NCBI GenBank assembly: GCA_045536305.1 | Contig: JAZSNH010000003.1 | Span: forward strand, 11,528 to 75,527 | From: JAISGQ01 sp045536305 | GTDB lineage: Bacteria; Bacillota; Clostridia; Oscillospirales; Acutalibacteraceae | Direction of reading: 5' to 3' | Length of the DNA: 64,000 bases | Part shown: one piece after another, positions 9,065-18,200 of the stretch | How the letters are laid out: the number at the start of each line of letters is the position of its first letter | How positions within the stretch are numbered: position 1 is the first letter of the stretch | Translations under genes and position numbers: made by a program | The notes under the pieces: generated by a model | The model's database searches: none | What the model saw: only the letters and a program-made list of their open reading frames with translations | Told to the model about the DNA's origin: nothing

Positions 9065-10409
9065 ATCTTAATGTTCTTAATCCCTTGGGATATCTGTTCT
9101 TCAGCCTGCCGCCGCTTACCTTTCCAAAGCCGGTAACAATACCGTCGCAGCAGACAGCGGTAAATCCGTTTTCGCTGTCACAGAGAATTTCCTCGCCGTG
9201 AAGGAAGGATGAAAGCTCAGTGCTGTTTGAAGCAAGGTCTGTAAATCTCAGGCAATCTTCCTTTTTTGCGGCCATGAATAAAGCGTGCGAAGGCTCGATG
9301 CGGTTGTTTTTAATTTCACCGATGGGAATGCCTGCACGAATTACTCCGTCAAGCGGAACATCAGGCATACTCTCGGAAAGCAGATATCCGTAATTCCCGT
9401 AAACTGCAAAGGAGCCGTGTGGAATATCCGAAAAACAGTCAGTGTAAAAGTCACGCAGCATTTTTGTTTGTGCAGATTCCTTTGAGCGATGAGAATAGGC
9501 TCTGTTTTCCGAAGGCTCACCGATTTTGCGAAGTCTTGCAACAAAATGCCCTTCTCCGCCGTCTGAGGGATATATGCGCCTTGTAAGGGAAAGATCATAA
9601 CGATCGCTTAAATCAAGACCTTTTCGACCAAAATCGAAAGGAATATCCTCAAGATAAAATTCGGGGTGTCGGAGGAGGAAAGAGATTATGTTTTTTTCAT
9701 TTTCTTCCGGAGCGAAGGTACAGGTGGAATAGACCAGCACACCGCCGCTTTTCAGGCAGCAAGCGGCAGAATCTAAAATTTCGGCCTGCCTTATGGCACA
9801 TGCAGCAACATTTTCGGGCGACCAGTCACGTACCGCATTTTCCTCGCGCCTGAACATACCCTCGCCCGAGCAAGGCGCGTCCACAAGCACCCTGTCAAAT
9901 ACCGCGCCTGTCTTGGCGGCAAGAGCATCGGGCCGCATAGAGGTGACAACAGCATTTCTGATACCGCACCGTTCTATATTCGAAATTAAGATATTGGCTC
10001 TTGAACGAACATATTCATTGCTCCAAAGACAGCCTTTGCCGCACAGACGAGCGGCTATCTGGGTTGACTTTCCGCCGGGTGCGGCGCATAAGTCGAGTAT
10101 ATATTCACCCGGCATCGGGTCAAGAGCCGTAACAGCGCTCATGGCGCTGGGTTCCTGAGAATAGAAAGCACCGGCATGATGATAAGGAGATGAGCCGGGC
10201 TTTTCATCGGATAAAATTTTATATCCTTCAGCGGCAAAAGGAATTTTTTGAAGAGAAAAGCCAAAACTTTCCGCCTTGGATATATCTGCCTTAAGTGTGT
10301 TTACACGAAGACCTCGCGAATGAGGCAGCTCGTACTGAGAGATAAAGCTGTCAAACTCATCGCCTAAAAGAGACTTCATTCTGTTTAAATATTCTTCGGG
10401 AAGATTCAA
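9063..10409 (-). CDS. RsmF/NOL1-NOP2-sun family RNA m5C methyltransferase
   Basis: SAM-dependent cytosine-5 methyltransferase acting on rRNA (448 aa). The SAM-binding motif LDLCAAPGGKST is followed by the motif IV catalytic cysteine in DAPCSGEGMFRR and the motif VI cysteine in YSTCTF. The C-terminal third resembles the RsmF extra RNA-binding domain. I place the start at TTG 10409, giving NLPEEYLNRMKSLLG, which fits the usual family N-terminus and has GGGGG six bases upstream; the frame is open a further 12 codons to 10445. It is convergent with spoIIIAH. Which rRNA position is modified cannot be read from sequence. Confidence 0.92.
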   Translation of the reverse strand: MNLPEEYLNRMKSLLGDEFDSFISQYELPHSRGLRVNTLKADISKAESFGFSLQKIPFAAEGYKILSDEKPGSSPYHHAGAFYSQEPSAMSAVTALDPMPGEYILDLCAAPGGKSTQIAARLCGKGCLWSNEYVRSRANILISNIERCGIRNAVVTSMRPDALAAKTGAVFDRVLVDAPCSGEGMFRREENAVRDWSPENVAACAIRQAEILDSAACCLKSGGVLVYSTCTFAPEENEKNIISFLLRHPEFYLEDIPFDFGRKGLDLSDRYDLSLTRRIYPSDGGEGHFVARLRKIGEPSENRAYSHRSKESAQTKMLRDFYTDCFSDIPHGSFAVYGNYGYLLSESMPDVPLDGVIRAGIPIGEIKNNRIEPSHALFMAAKKEDCLRFTDLASNSTELSSFLHGEEILCDSENGFTAVCCDGIVTGFGKVSGGRLKNRYPKGLRTLR

Positions 10410-10480
10410 TTTTAACCCCCGCTTTCTTGAATAAATAAAGCGCAAAAGTGTAATAATAGGCTTGAAAGGAGGTGTCCTTC

Positions 10481-10639
10481 ATGTCCAATCAGAAGAACAG
10501 CCAGTCCAACAACAGCCAGAACAACAACCAGAACAACAATCAGAACAACAACCAGAACAACAACCAGAACAACAATCAGAACAATAATCAGAACAACAGC
10601 CAGAACAGAAGCGAGCAGAACAAGAGAAACAACTACTGA
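10481..10639 (+). CDS. Asn/Gln-rich repeat microprotein (52 aa)
   Basis: A short gene with a very strong ribosome binding site (AAAGGAGGTG, 10466-10475) six bases before ATG 10481. The peptide is essentially tandem QNNN tetrads: from residue 13 to 37 glutamine recurs every fourth position, with Lys/Arg/Ser at the ends and a C-terminal Tyr. AAC dominates the Asn codons but AAT is interspersed. A stem-loop follows 12 bases after the stop. The antisense frame reads as Val/Leu repeats and is an artefact. I do not recognise the protein. Small polar repeat proteins occur among spore components, and the spoIIIA operon is close by, but a spore role is only a guess. Confidence 0.75.
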   Translation: MSNQKNSQSNNSQNNNQNNNQNNNQNNNQNNNQNNNQNNSQNRSEQNKRNNY

Positions 10640-10651
10640 TTCTGCGGATGT

Positions 10652-10675
10652 GCCCCGATGCATGTGCATCGGGGC
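10652..10675 (+). terminator. Stem-loop after the N/Q-rich gene
   Basis: A 10-bp perfect GC-rich stem (10652-10661 with 10666-10675) has a 4-base loop. The T run (10692-10697) begins 16 bases beyond the stem, so termination is likely but not textbook. The stretch from here to 10839 holds no gene; it contains only a 7-bp hairpin (10794-10811) resembling the core of the MITE-like repeats described below. Confidence 0.55.
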
Positions 10676-10839
10676 TGTGAGTTTACAGGGCTTTTTTAAA
10701 AATTTATCTGATGGTTGATTTATACCACAATATAGAATTATAATCAACGCTTTGCAAAACAAAGCTGCAGCAAGGTGAAAATTGTATATAAGGCTCCCTC
10801 TGATGAGGGAGAGATCATAAATAATATATATCCCGTTTT

Positions 10840-11346
10840 TTATTTGAGTTTATAAACATATTTGCAGATTGCTCTTTCCTCGTCCTGATATATGCCTATA
10901 CCCTCAAACTCTTTTGTGAAGCCTGCCTTCTCTAAAACTTTTATTGAAGGAATATTCTCAATGACACAGATTCCAAGGATTTCTTTTATATCAAGTTTCT
11001 TCATAATCTTAGGCAAGAAGGCTTTTACTGCTTCTGTTGCATAGCCGTTACCTGCGTATGCCTTTACGATATGATAGCCAACTTCACAATTTCCGTCATC
11101 CATAGGCACAATCTGAACATAGCCGATGTTTGTGCCGTCAGTAAGTAAAACAGGGTACACCAAGGGGCCATCACCGTTCTCGTAAACATTCATAAGAAAC
11201 TCAACTGTATCGTGTGCATCTTCTATTGTTTCAAAAACCTCATCAGGATTAAACTTTCTGTTATCCTCGTCAAGAGAGTTAAGATGTACTGCCTCAACCA
11301 TATCAAGCGTAAATTCTGTAATGTAAAGTCTTTCAGTTTTTATCAT
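10840..11346 (-). CDS. GNAT-family N-acetyltransferase (RimJ/RimL type)
   Basis: Acetyl-CoA-dependent acetyltransferase, substrate unknown (168 aa). It starts MIKTERLYI, a typical RimJ/RimL N-terminus, and carries the acetyl-CoA pyrophosphate-binding loop GNGYATEA in motif A and a conserved VLEKAGF near the C-terminus. ATG 11346 is chosen because AGGAGAG lies upstream; the frame runs 22 codons further without a comparable site. It is the last of three minus-strand reading frames after the four-helix-bundle remnant. Confidence 0.85.
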   Translation of the reverse strand: MIKTERLYITEFTLDMVEAVHLNSLDEDNRKFNPDEVFETIEDAHDTVEFLMNVYENGDGPLVYPVLLTDGTNIGYVQIVPMDDGNCEVGYHIVKAYAGNGYATEAVKAFLPKIMKKLDIKEILGICVIENIPSIKVLEKAGFTKEFEGIGIYQDEERAICKYVYKLK

Positions 11347-11383
11347 TTTCTCTCCTGCAAATTCCGGTTTATCTGTTTTTATT

Positions 11384-11539
11384 CTAACATAAAGTGTTTG
11401 TGACTTTATCATAGACTAATATGATTTCAGATTTCGGATCATCAATGACCTTCGGATCGTCATAAACGATTTTTATACGCACGAGTTTTTTGCCGATAGG
11501 CGTAAGCAAAGGAACTGTCGTCGTCAAAACTTTTTTCAT
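11384..11539 (-). CDS. Small hypothetical protein (51 aa), coupled to the four-helix-bundle gene
   Basis: An open frame of 51 codons starting at ATG 11539 and overlapping the stop of the upstream four-helix-bundle frame by an ATGA junction; AAAGGA lies 8 bases before the start. The product has a basic N-terminal half (TPIGKKLVRIKIVYDD) and an acidic, strand-rich C-terminal half, with no transmembrane segment. I recognise no family. Coupling and codon pattern support a real gene, but it may be part of the same decaying unit. Confidence 0.5.
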   Translation of the reverse strand: MKKVLTTTVPLLTPIGKKLVRIKIVYDDPKVIDDPKSEIILVYDKVTNTLC

Positions 11540-11890
11540 CTTTTGTTTTCCTTTGCAGTTTTACAGGAAGCAATCAATAATCTGCGGATATTGCCACACA
11601 GTTTTTCTGCATATTGATGTGTTTGCACATCAATTCTTTTGGTTTCAAACATCAATTTGAGCCAATAACTTGTTTCATTGGATTCTTTAAGTGCAATTTC
11701 TAAACTTGGCGACAAAATCCTTTTTGCTCTGTGCATATTGTGCTTCGTGAATATTAGCGCCAACTGAGGTGCCTGACCTTGCGAGCTGATCGGTCATATA
11801 AGAACTTTTTGGTACCGTTACGCCGTCAACGAGATTTACGATAGCAACTGCAAATTCAAAAGAGAGATCAAGTAATTTGTTTTCGGACAT
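11536..11890 (-). pseudogene. Four-helix-bundle protein (23S rRNA-IVP/S23 family), frameshifted
   Basis: Two overlapping frames together encode one four-helix-bundle protein of about 117 residues, of the family first found in intervening sequences of 23S rRNA genes. The 5' part (from ATG 11890, with AGAAGGTG upstream) carries SGTSVGANIHEAQYAQSKKD; the 3' part carries LEIALKESNETSYWLKLM. They join if one base is removed from the AAA run at 11702-11704 (TTT on the coding strand), so a single-base insertion interrupts the gene. It could be a sequencing error or a true pseudogene. The family function is unknown. Confidence 0.8.
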
Positions 11891-11940
11891 AAAAGCACCT
11901 TCTTTCAATGACATTATATTATAAATTTATTGCATATTTC

Positions 11941-12111
11941 AATGATATATCGCTTGCGCGATATGATATACGGTTTGTGCCGCATGATATACTTGCTTTG
12001 CAAGTATGATATGATATTCGTTCCCTTCATGCGCGAAGCGTATATCATCTGTAAAGCAGATATCATAGCGTCAGCTATATCATCCGTGACCGCAGGGAAC
12101 GGATATCATTG
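11941..12111. repeat. Nested hairpin array with ATGATAT/ATATCAT spacers
   Basis: About 170 bases in which short self-complementary units (for example ACTTGC-TTT-GCAAGT, CTG-TAAAG-CAG, AGC-GTC-AGCT) are separated by ATGATAT in the left half and its complement ATATCAT in the right half. An outer stem pairs 12007-12024 (ATGATATTCGTTCCC) with the matching arm near 12094-12108. The whole can fold as a multi-branched cruciform. There is no coding potential. It lies directly upstream of the four-helix-bundle gene and next to a tRNA terminator. Confidence 0.7.
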
Positions 12112-12112
12112 T

Positions 12113-12151
12113 AAAAAACCTCTTTTGTCTAGTAGACAAAAGAGGTTTTTT
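12113..12151 (-). terminator. Terminator of tRNA-Ser
   Basis: An 18-base perfect inverted repeat (12113-12130 with 12134-12151) with a 3-base loop ends in six T on either strand. It begins 4 bases after the tRNA 3' end on the minus strand. Confidence 0.92.
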
Positions 12152-12154
12152 ACA

Positions 12155-12246
12155 TGGCGGAGATGGAGAGATTCGAACTCTCGAACCGCTTTTAACGGTT
12201 ACACGATTTCCAGTCGTGCGCCCTCGACCAGCTAGGCGACATCTCC
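12155..12246 (-). tRNA. tRNA-Ser (GGA)
   Basis: A 92-nt gene read on the minus strand. The acceptor stem GGAGATG pairs with CATCTCC followed by G and an encoded CCA. The anticodon stem CACGA/TCGTG presents GGA, which reads UCC/UCU serine codons. A long variable arm (AACCG/CGGTT) is characteristic of class II serine tRNAs, and the T arm has GTTCGAATC. It has its own promoter upstream and terminator downstream. Confidence 0.96.
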
Positions 12247-12280
12247 ATACGCTTGCAAGCGGTCTTGAACTTGCTTGGCT

Positions 12281-12309
12281 ATTATAACAAATGCATGTCC
12301 GGAATGCAA
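12281..12309 (-). promoter_or_regulatory. Sigma-A promoter of tRNA-Ser
   Basis: On the minus strand TTGCAT (12309-12304), a 17-base spacer and a perfect TATAAT (12286-12281) lie about 35 bases upstream of the tRNA. Confidence 0.85.
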
Positions 12310-12384
12310 GCCTTTTTTGAAAAAAAAAGAATTTTTTGAAAACTGCAGGATTTACGGTTTTATAAAGAATATTTGCAAAGGATA

Positions 12385-13035
12385 TCAGCTGTGCAGATAA
12401 TCATAAAGCTCATCAAAGGAAGAGCAGAAAGTATCAGCCCCCTTTGCCGAAAGCTCTTCTTTTGTGCGGAACCCCCAAAGCACGGAAATGCAAGGAAGTT
12501 CGGAATTGTTTGCAGTTGCAAGATCAACATCGGAATCACCAATATAAACGGCATCGTTTTTTTCGGCGCCGAGCTCGGAAAGAGCCTTCATGACCATATC
12601 GGGAGCAGGCTTTTTTTCGAGACTGGGCTGTTCGCCTATAACATAGTCAATACTGTCTCCGAAAAATTTCCTTGCCAAAATATTAAGAGCGGCATCTGCC
12701 TTGTTTGAAACTATAGCCATACGAAAACCGTCAGATTTAAGCTTTTTAAGAATATCGGCAGCACCGTCATAGGGGGCTGTTTTTATGCTGTTGTGTGAAA
12801 CATAGAACTCCTTGAAAAATTCAAAGGCAGTATCAAAATCGCTTTCGGAAATATCCTCGGGAACACAGCAGGAAAACATGTGACGAAGCCCCTTGCCGAC
12901 AAAAAGACGTGTTTCTGAAATGCTCCTTTCGGGATATCCGAATTTTCTAAGAGCTGTGTTGGCGCAGTCGGTTAGATCATCAAGGGTGTTTAGCAGTGTG
13001 CCGTCCATATCCCATATAATTGTGTTATACTTCAT
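12385..13035 (-). CDS. HAD-family hydrolase, phosphoglycolate phosphatase-like
   Basis: Haloacid-dehalogenase superfamily phosphatase (216 aa) similar to Gph/PgmB-type enzymes. Motif I is DMDGTLLNT with the nucleophilic Asp; the cap lies between about 15 and 85; motif II is the Ser in AIVSNK; the motif III lysine lies in KKPAPD; motif IV is GDSDVD. ATG 13035 is chosen because AAGGAG precedes it; the open frame extends 17 codons further. The substrate cannot be assigned. It stands alone between the tRNA promoter region and the divergent polymerase gene. Confidence 0.88.
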   Translation of the reverse strand: MKYNTIIWDMDGTLLNTLDDLTDCANTALRKFGYPERSISETRLFVGKGLRHMFSCCVPEDISESDFDTAFEFFKEFYVSHNSIKTAPYDGAADILKKLKSDGFRMAIVSNKADAALNILARKFFGDSIDYVIGEQPSLEKKPAPDMVMKALSELGAEKNDAVYIGDSDVDLATANNSELPCISVLWGFRTKEELSAKGADTFCSSFDELYDYLHS

Positions 13036-13125
13036 TGCAGATCTCCTTATAATCAGATTCAAATAATATAATACACACTGCCGCACCTTTTGTCACCTGT
13101 TTTCAGAAAAACTCAGAAGACAATC

Positions 13126-13148
13126 AAAGGACAAATTAACAGTCCTTT
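13126..13148. promoter_or_regulatory. Inverted repeat upstream of the Y-family polymerase
   Basis: AAAGGAC and GTCCTTT (13126-13132 and 13142-13148) form a 7-bp perfect inverted repeat with a 9-base spacer, 57 bases before the polymerase start. A TACAAT hexamer (13173-13178) downstream could be a -10 box. It may be an operator; it does not match the LexA boxes I know. Confidence 0.35.
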
Positions 13149-13204
13149 AATTAACAAACAAAGAGGTATGTGCTACAATAGAAAAAAAGCAAGGAGGCCG
13201 AAGT

Positions 13205-14728
13205 GTGAAGGAACGAACATATATAGCAATTGACTTAAAATCATTTTACGCTTCGGTGGAGTGTATATGCAGAGGGCTTGACCCTATGACGACTAATCTC
13301 GTAGTTGCAGACGAAAGCAGAACAGAAAAGACTATATGTCTGGCGGTGTCTCCGTCGCTGAAGGCATACGGAATATCGGGAAGAGCGCGTCTTTTTGAGG
13401 TAGTGCAGGCTGTCAGATATGCAAACGCGGAACGAAAATCAAAAGCACCGGGAAGAAGGCTTGAGGGCACGTCTGTAAGCGATACGGAGCTTAAGGCAAA
13501 CCCATCGCTTGCCATTGATTATATAGCGGCACCGCCGAGAATGGCGCATTACATTGAATACAGCACTCAGATATATCAGGTTTATCTTAAATACATTGCG
13601 CCTGAGGATATACATGTTTATTCGATAGATGAGGTTTTTATCGATGCGACCGATTATCTGACGACCTACGGACTTACAGGGCGAGAGCTTGCCATGAAAA
13701 TGATTCTTGATGTTATGAACAATACGGGAATAACCGCGGCGGCAGGAGTCGGAACAAATATGTACCTGTGCAAGATAGCGATGGATATCGTGGCAAAGCA
13801 TGTTCCTGCCGATGAAAACGGAGTGCGTATTGCCGAGCTTGATGAAATGAGCTACCGACGCACCTTGTGGACGCACAGACCGCTGACAGATTTCTGGCGT
13901 GTTGGAAGAGGCTATGCAAAAAAGCTCGAGGAGCATGGATTATACACAATGGGAGACATTGCGCGCTGCTCTGTGGGAAAACCAAATGAGTTTTATAATG
14001 AAGAACTGCTTTACAGACTGTTCGGAATAAATGCGGAGCTTCTGATAGACCATGCATGGGGCTGGGAGCCGTGTACCATATCGGAAATAAAAGCGTATAA
14101 GCCGAGCACAAACAGTATATCTTCAGGACAGGTGCTGCATTGTCCGTATACCTTTGAAAAGGCGAAGCTGATAATTCGCGAAATGGCAGATCAGTTAGCG
14201 CTTGACCTTGTGGATAAGGCTCTTGTCTCAAATCAGATAGTCATAACAGTGGGATATGATACAGAAAATCTTAAGGATCCTCAGAGGATAAAAGAATACA
14301 AGGGAGAGATCACAACAGATCATTACGGAAGAAAAATACCGAAGCATGCCCACGGAACCGCAAATTTGGAATTTCATACATCCTCCGCAAAGGAGATAAT
14401 GAATGCCGCTGTCGGTTTATATGAACGGATAACGGACAAAAAGCTTTTGGTCAGAAGACTTAACATTACAGCCAATAACGTAATAGACGAAGCCACGGTG
14501 TTAGGCGCCAAAGAGTTTATACAGCTCGATCTGTTTACCGATTATGAGGAAAAGCAAAAGCAGCAGGCAGAGCGGCAGGCTTTGCTTGATAAGGAAAAAA
14601 ATATGCAGAAGGCTATGCTGACGATCAAAAGACGTTTTGGGAAAAATTCAATATTAAAGGGAATGAATCTTGAAGAGGATGCAACCGCCGCACAGCGCAA
14701 TGACCGAATCGGCGGTCACAAAGCATAG
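13205..14728 (+). CDS. Y-family translesion DNA polymerase (UvrX/DinB-like)
   Basis: Error-prone polymerase of the UmuC/DinB family (507 aa, GTG start with AAGGAGG upstream). The catalytic acidic residues are in AIDLKSFYASVEC (about residue 10) and YSIDEVFID (about 140). A helix-hairpin-helix/little-finger region follows, and QLDLF near residue 440 matches a beta-clamp binding motif. It resembles the UvrX-type polymerases of Gram-positive mobile elements more than chromosomal DinB; the gene is 12 bases upstream of a YolD-like gene, a common pairing. It probably acts in lesion bypass. SOS control cannot be confirmed here. Confidence 0.93.
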   Translation: MKERTYIAIDLKSFYASVECICRGLDPMTTNLVVADESRTEKTICLAVSPSLKAYGISGRARLFEVVQAVRYANAERKSKAPGRRLEGTSVSDTELKANPSLAIDYIAAPPRMAHYIEYSTQIYQVYLKYIAPEDIHVYSIDEVFIDATDYLTTYGLTGRELAMKMILDVMNNTGITAAAGVGTNMYLCKIAMDIVAKHVPADENGVRIAELDEMSYRRTLWTHRPLTDFWRVGRGYAKKLEEHGLYTMGDIARCSVGKPNEFYNEELLYRLFGINAELLIDHAWGWEPCTISEIKAYKPSTNSISSGQVLHCPYTFEKAKLIIREMADQLALDLVDKALVSNQIVITVGYDTENLKDPQRIKEYKGEITTDHYGRKIPKHAHGTANLEFHTSSAKEIMNAAVGLYERITDKKLLVRRLNITANNVIDEATVLGAKEFIQLDLFTDYEEKQKQQAERQALLDKEKNMQKAMLTIKRRFGKNSILKGMNLEEDATAAQRNDRIGGHKA

Positions 14729-14739
14729 GAGGTGACGCC

Positions 14740-15171
14740 ATGAACGGCAAAAGTCCGTATGAAGATATAATTGACCTTCCTCATCATGAATCCGCAAGAC
14801 ATCCGAGAATGCCATCTCTTGACCGTGCGGCACAGTTTTCGCCATTTGCAGCGCTCACCGGCCACAGCGATGCAATAAATGAAACAGCAAGGCTCACAAC
14901 AGGGAAAATCGAGCTCGATGAGGACGCAAAGGCACTGCTTGATGCAAAGCTTAGGGTTCTTAAGGGAATGCTCGATGCAGAGCCTCAGATAACGGTGACC
15001 TACTTTGTAGAGGACAAAACAAAAATAGGCGGCGAATATGTAAAGGCAAAGGGTGGCTTAAGGTCGATAAACGAATACAGGAGAACACTGTATCTTAGCG
15101 GGGGAGAAGAGATCGAGCTTGATTATATTATTGAGATAGAAGGCGATCTGCCGCTCGGAATGATAAACTGA
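14740..15171 (+). CDS. YolD-like protein partnered with the Y-family polymerase
   Basis: A 143-residue protein starting at ATG 14740 with TAGGAGGTG upstream. The segment RMPSLDRAAQFSPFAALTG (about residues 24-42) is typical of Clostridia proteins annotated as YolD-like that sit next to UvrX-type polymerases; the rest is an alpha/beta domain ending in an acidic tail. YolD family members are thought to act as UmuD-like partners, but that function is not established. It probably forms an operon with the polymerase. Confidence 0.8.
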   Translation: MNGKSPYEDIIDLPHHESARHPRMPSLDRAAQFSPFAALTGHSDAINETARLTTGKIELDEDAKALLDAKLRVLKGMLDAEPQITVTYFVEDKTKIGGEYVKAKGGLRSINEYRRTLYLSGGEEIELDYIIEIEGDLPLGMIN

Positions 15172-15173
15172 CA

Positions 15174-15204
15174 AAAAGCCTGAAGCAATAAGCTTTGGGC
15201 TTTT
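15174..15204 (+). terminator. Weak terminator after the polymerase/YolD pair
   Basis: A 13-bp stem with two wobble pairs (15174-15186 with 15192-15204) ends in TTTT. It lies 3 bases after the YolD-like stop and probably separates this pair from the BREX-like operon. Confidence 0.5.
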
Positions 15205-15208
15205 GCTA

Positions 15209-15237
15209 TTGCAAGAAATGTGAATTTAAGATATGAT
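15209..15237 (+). promoter_or_regulatory. Sigma-A promoter of the BREX-like operon
   Basis: TTGCAA (15209-15214), a 17-base spacer and TATGAT (15232-15237) lie about 60 bases upstream of the brxC start. The brxC ribosome binding site is an unusual run of six G (15285-15290). Confidence 0.6.
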
Positions 15238-15297
15238 ATATAAGTATAACTGCAAAAATGAAGTGCTTTAACCTGCACCGAATAGGGGGGTACAGCC

Positions 15298-18200
15298 ATG
15301 CGGCTGAAGGATATTTACAAATCGGATGTTTACCGTGATATAAACGGTGTAATAAAGGTCGGTCAGAGAGATGAAGAGATCGTAAAACAGGAATTGACCG
15401 AATATGTGGTGACAAAGGAGCTTAACAAGCAATTTTCACTTTTTTTAAGCAGCTACGCAAATACAGCAAATACCTCCGCGCACAAAAACGGCGTGTGGAT
15501 ATCGGGCTTTTTCGGAAGCGGTAAATCTCATTTTCTGAAGATATTATCCTATATACTTTCAGGCTGCACAGCAGGGGGGAAGGCAGCAGTCGAATATTTT
15601 TCCGATAAATTTGAGGACAGCTCAATATACGAAAAAATAAAACAGTGCACTGCAGTGCCGGCAGAAACAATACTTTTCAATATGGATGCGAAAGGCCCGT
15701 CGAATAAGGATAAATCGGCAATACGCCGAATATTTGCAAAGGTGTTTTATGAGCATCTGGGGTATTGCGGGGACAGCATAAAGACGGCAAAGCTTGAGCA
15801 GCATATAGAAAGAGTCGGAAAAAAAGAGGAATTTATAAAAAAATTTTTGGTAATAAATAAAATTGAATGGGAAAAAGCAAGAGTGAACCATACTCTTTAT
15901 GAGGACGGAATGGTAACGGTGCTCAAAGATGTTCTCGGAATGTCTGAAACAGCCGCAAGAAATTGGTTCCTGTCTTCTGAGGAGGAAATCAGCATAGAAC
16001 AGCTGGCAGAAGAAATAAAGGAATATGCAGAAAGCAAAGGTAAAGGCTTCCGTCTGATATTCATGGCGGACGAGGTCGGTCAGTATATAGGCGGCGACAG
16101 CGACCTTATGCTCAATCTTCAGACACTGACAGAGGAAATCGGCATAAGGTGCGGCAATAAAGTCTGGATTATCGTTACAAGTCAGGAGTCTATAGATTCC
16201 GCCGCAGAATCGGACAGATACGATTTTTCAAAAATTCAGGGACGTTTCGCGGTAAGACTGAATCTTACATCCGCATCGGTTGATGAAGTCATAAAAAAGC
16301 GTATACTTGCAAAAACAAACCGGGCTGAAGAACTGCTTTGCGAGCAGTATAGAAGAAACAGTACAATTCTGAAAAATATATTTACTTTTGCAAATTCCAT
16401 GTCTGCGGCAAGGGGATATTCAGATTGCGAAGAATTTACAGAGACCTATCCCTTTGTTCCCTATCAGTTTGCTCTGATGCAGAATGCACTTTTTCAGATA
16501 AGCAGACACAGTGATTTTGGAAAACATCTTGCAGGCGGCGAACGGACTATGCTTTCCGCGTTCAGGGAAGCGGCTGCGGCGGCCGCAGAAAAGGACGAAA
16601 ATTATCTTGTACCGTTCTGGGCTTTTTATGACACAATAAGTGCCTCTCTTGATGCGTCCGTCCGCAATATTTTTGAAAGAGCGGAAAAGGACGAATATCT
16701 TAATTTGCATGATTTAAGGGTTTTAAAGCTTCTGTATCTTATTCGATATACCGACAAAGTCAAAGCATCGGCGGACAATATAGCTGTTCTGATGACAGAG
16801 AGCATACAGGAGGATAAAATAAAACTGCAAAATTGCGTCAAGGAATCGCTCGGCAGATTGCTTTACAAAAATTATATTGCACGCAGTGCAGATGTCTTCG
16901 TGTTTCTGACCGAAGAAGAACAGATAATAGAAAACGATATCCGTTTTATGCCGATCGACAGCGAAGCTGTTGCAGGTGAGATCGCCCGTGTGATATTTGA
17001 AAATTTATATACAAGCAGAGCGGTGAAATTGGCAAATCGTGAATTTTCATATAACAGAACAGCAGATGGAAAAACGATCGGTCGGTGCAATGAGAGCGCA
17101 GGACTGCATATAATAACGGCGGCATCGCATCTGTACGATGCCGATGAGCAGGAGCTTATAATGCGCTCGGCAGAAAACAATGAGGCAATAGTCGTGCTGG
17201 CAGAGGGCTGTCCGTATTATGAAGAGCTTGAAAGCGCACTGAAGATAAACAAATACATAAAAAGCAGAAGCATACATAAGCTTCCCGAAAAAGCTTCGGA
17301 AATGCTCAGGGAAAAGCAGCAGCAGGCAATACTGCATGAAAAAAGAGCAGCAGAATATATTGCAGACTCAATAGTCGGCGCAAAGCTTTATGTTGCGGGA
17401 GAAAAGGCGGTAATCAGGAAATCGGGTGCAAAGGCAAGGCTTGACGCTGTATTGGAGAAGCTGATAAAAAGAGTTTATTCAAAGCTTGGATATATATCCT
17501 ATAATTTCGAAAAGGAAGAAATACGCGATGTTTTAAGCGGCAAAGAAAAAGCTAATAAAGAAGCAATTGCGGAGATAGAGCAGTATCTCGAAATGCAGAG
17601 CATGAAATCAATACCCGTATCTATGGGGGAGCTTCTGCGGCGTTTTTCAGGCATTCCCTACGGTTGGCGCGGGCCCGATATCGCGGCGGCAGCGGCGACG
17701 CTTGCTTTGGATAAGAGGGCAGAGCTTTTTTACTGCGGAGTGCCTCTCGATCTCTCAAAGGCAGAGACTGCAGAGTACCTTGTGGGAACAGAAAGCGAAA
17801 AAACAACTGTTATAAAAAGAACAGCAATACCGTCCTCGCTGATAAAAAAAGCACGTGGTGTGCTGAAGGAATATTTCAATACAATGGACATTCCGAACGA
17901 CGAGCATGAACTGGTGTATTTTTCTGTTGAAAAGCTCGAGAGAGAACAAAACGATCTGAAAAAGCTTCTCAATAAGGAATACGCTGCTGAAAAATATCCG
18001 GGCAAATCAGTGCTTACAAAAGGAATAAAGCTGTGCGGAGAGGTTCTCAAATTAAAAGCAGACGGCGCTGCTTTTCTTGCGAAAATTGCAGAGCTCGATG
18101 ACGAACTGTTGGATTTTGCCGATGATATGTCAGAGATATATTCTTTTTTCAGAAGCCAGAGACCGATATTCGACAGTGCCGAGGCTCTTTTAACCTCGCT

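Noticed and set aside
10412..10762. Minus-strand reading frame rich in Val/Leu repeats opposite the N/Q-rich gene
   Set aside because: It is the antisense reading of the AAC/AAT/CAG repeat, has no ribosome binding site and overlaps a well-supported plus-strand gene and terminator.
11941..12151. Possible CRISPR array
   Set aside because: The units are unequal, self-complementary and mirrored between halves; there are no regular spacers and no cas genes.
13126..13204. LexA/SOS box for the Y-family polymerase
   Set aside because: No GAAC-N4-GTTC-like or other familiar LexA palindrome was found; only a 7-bp inverted repeat of another sequence.
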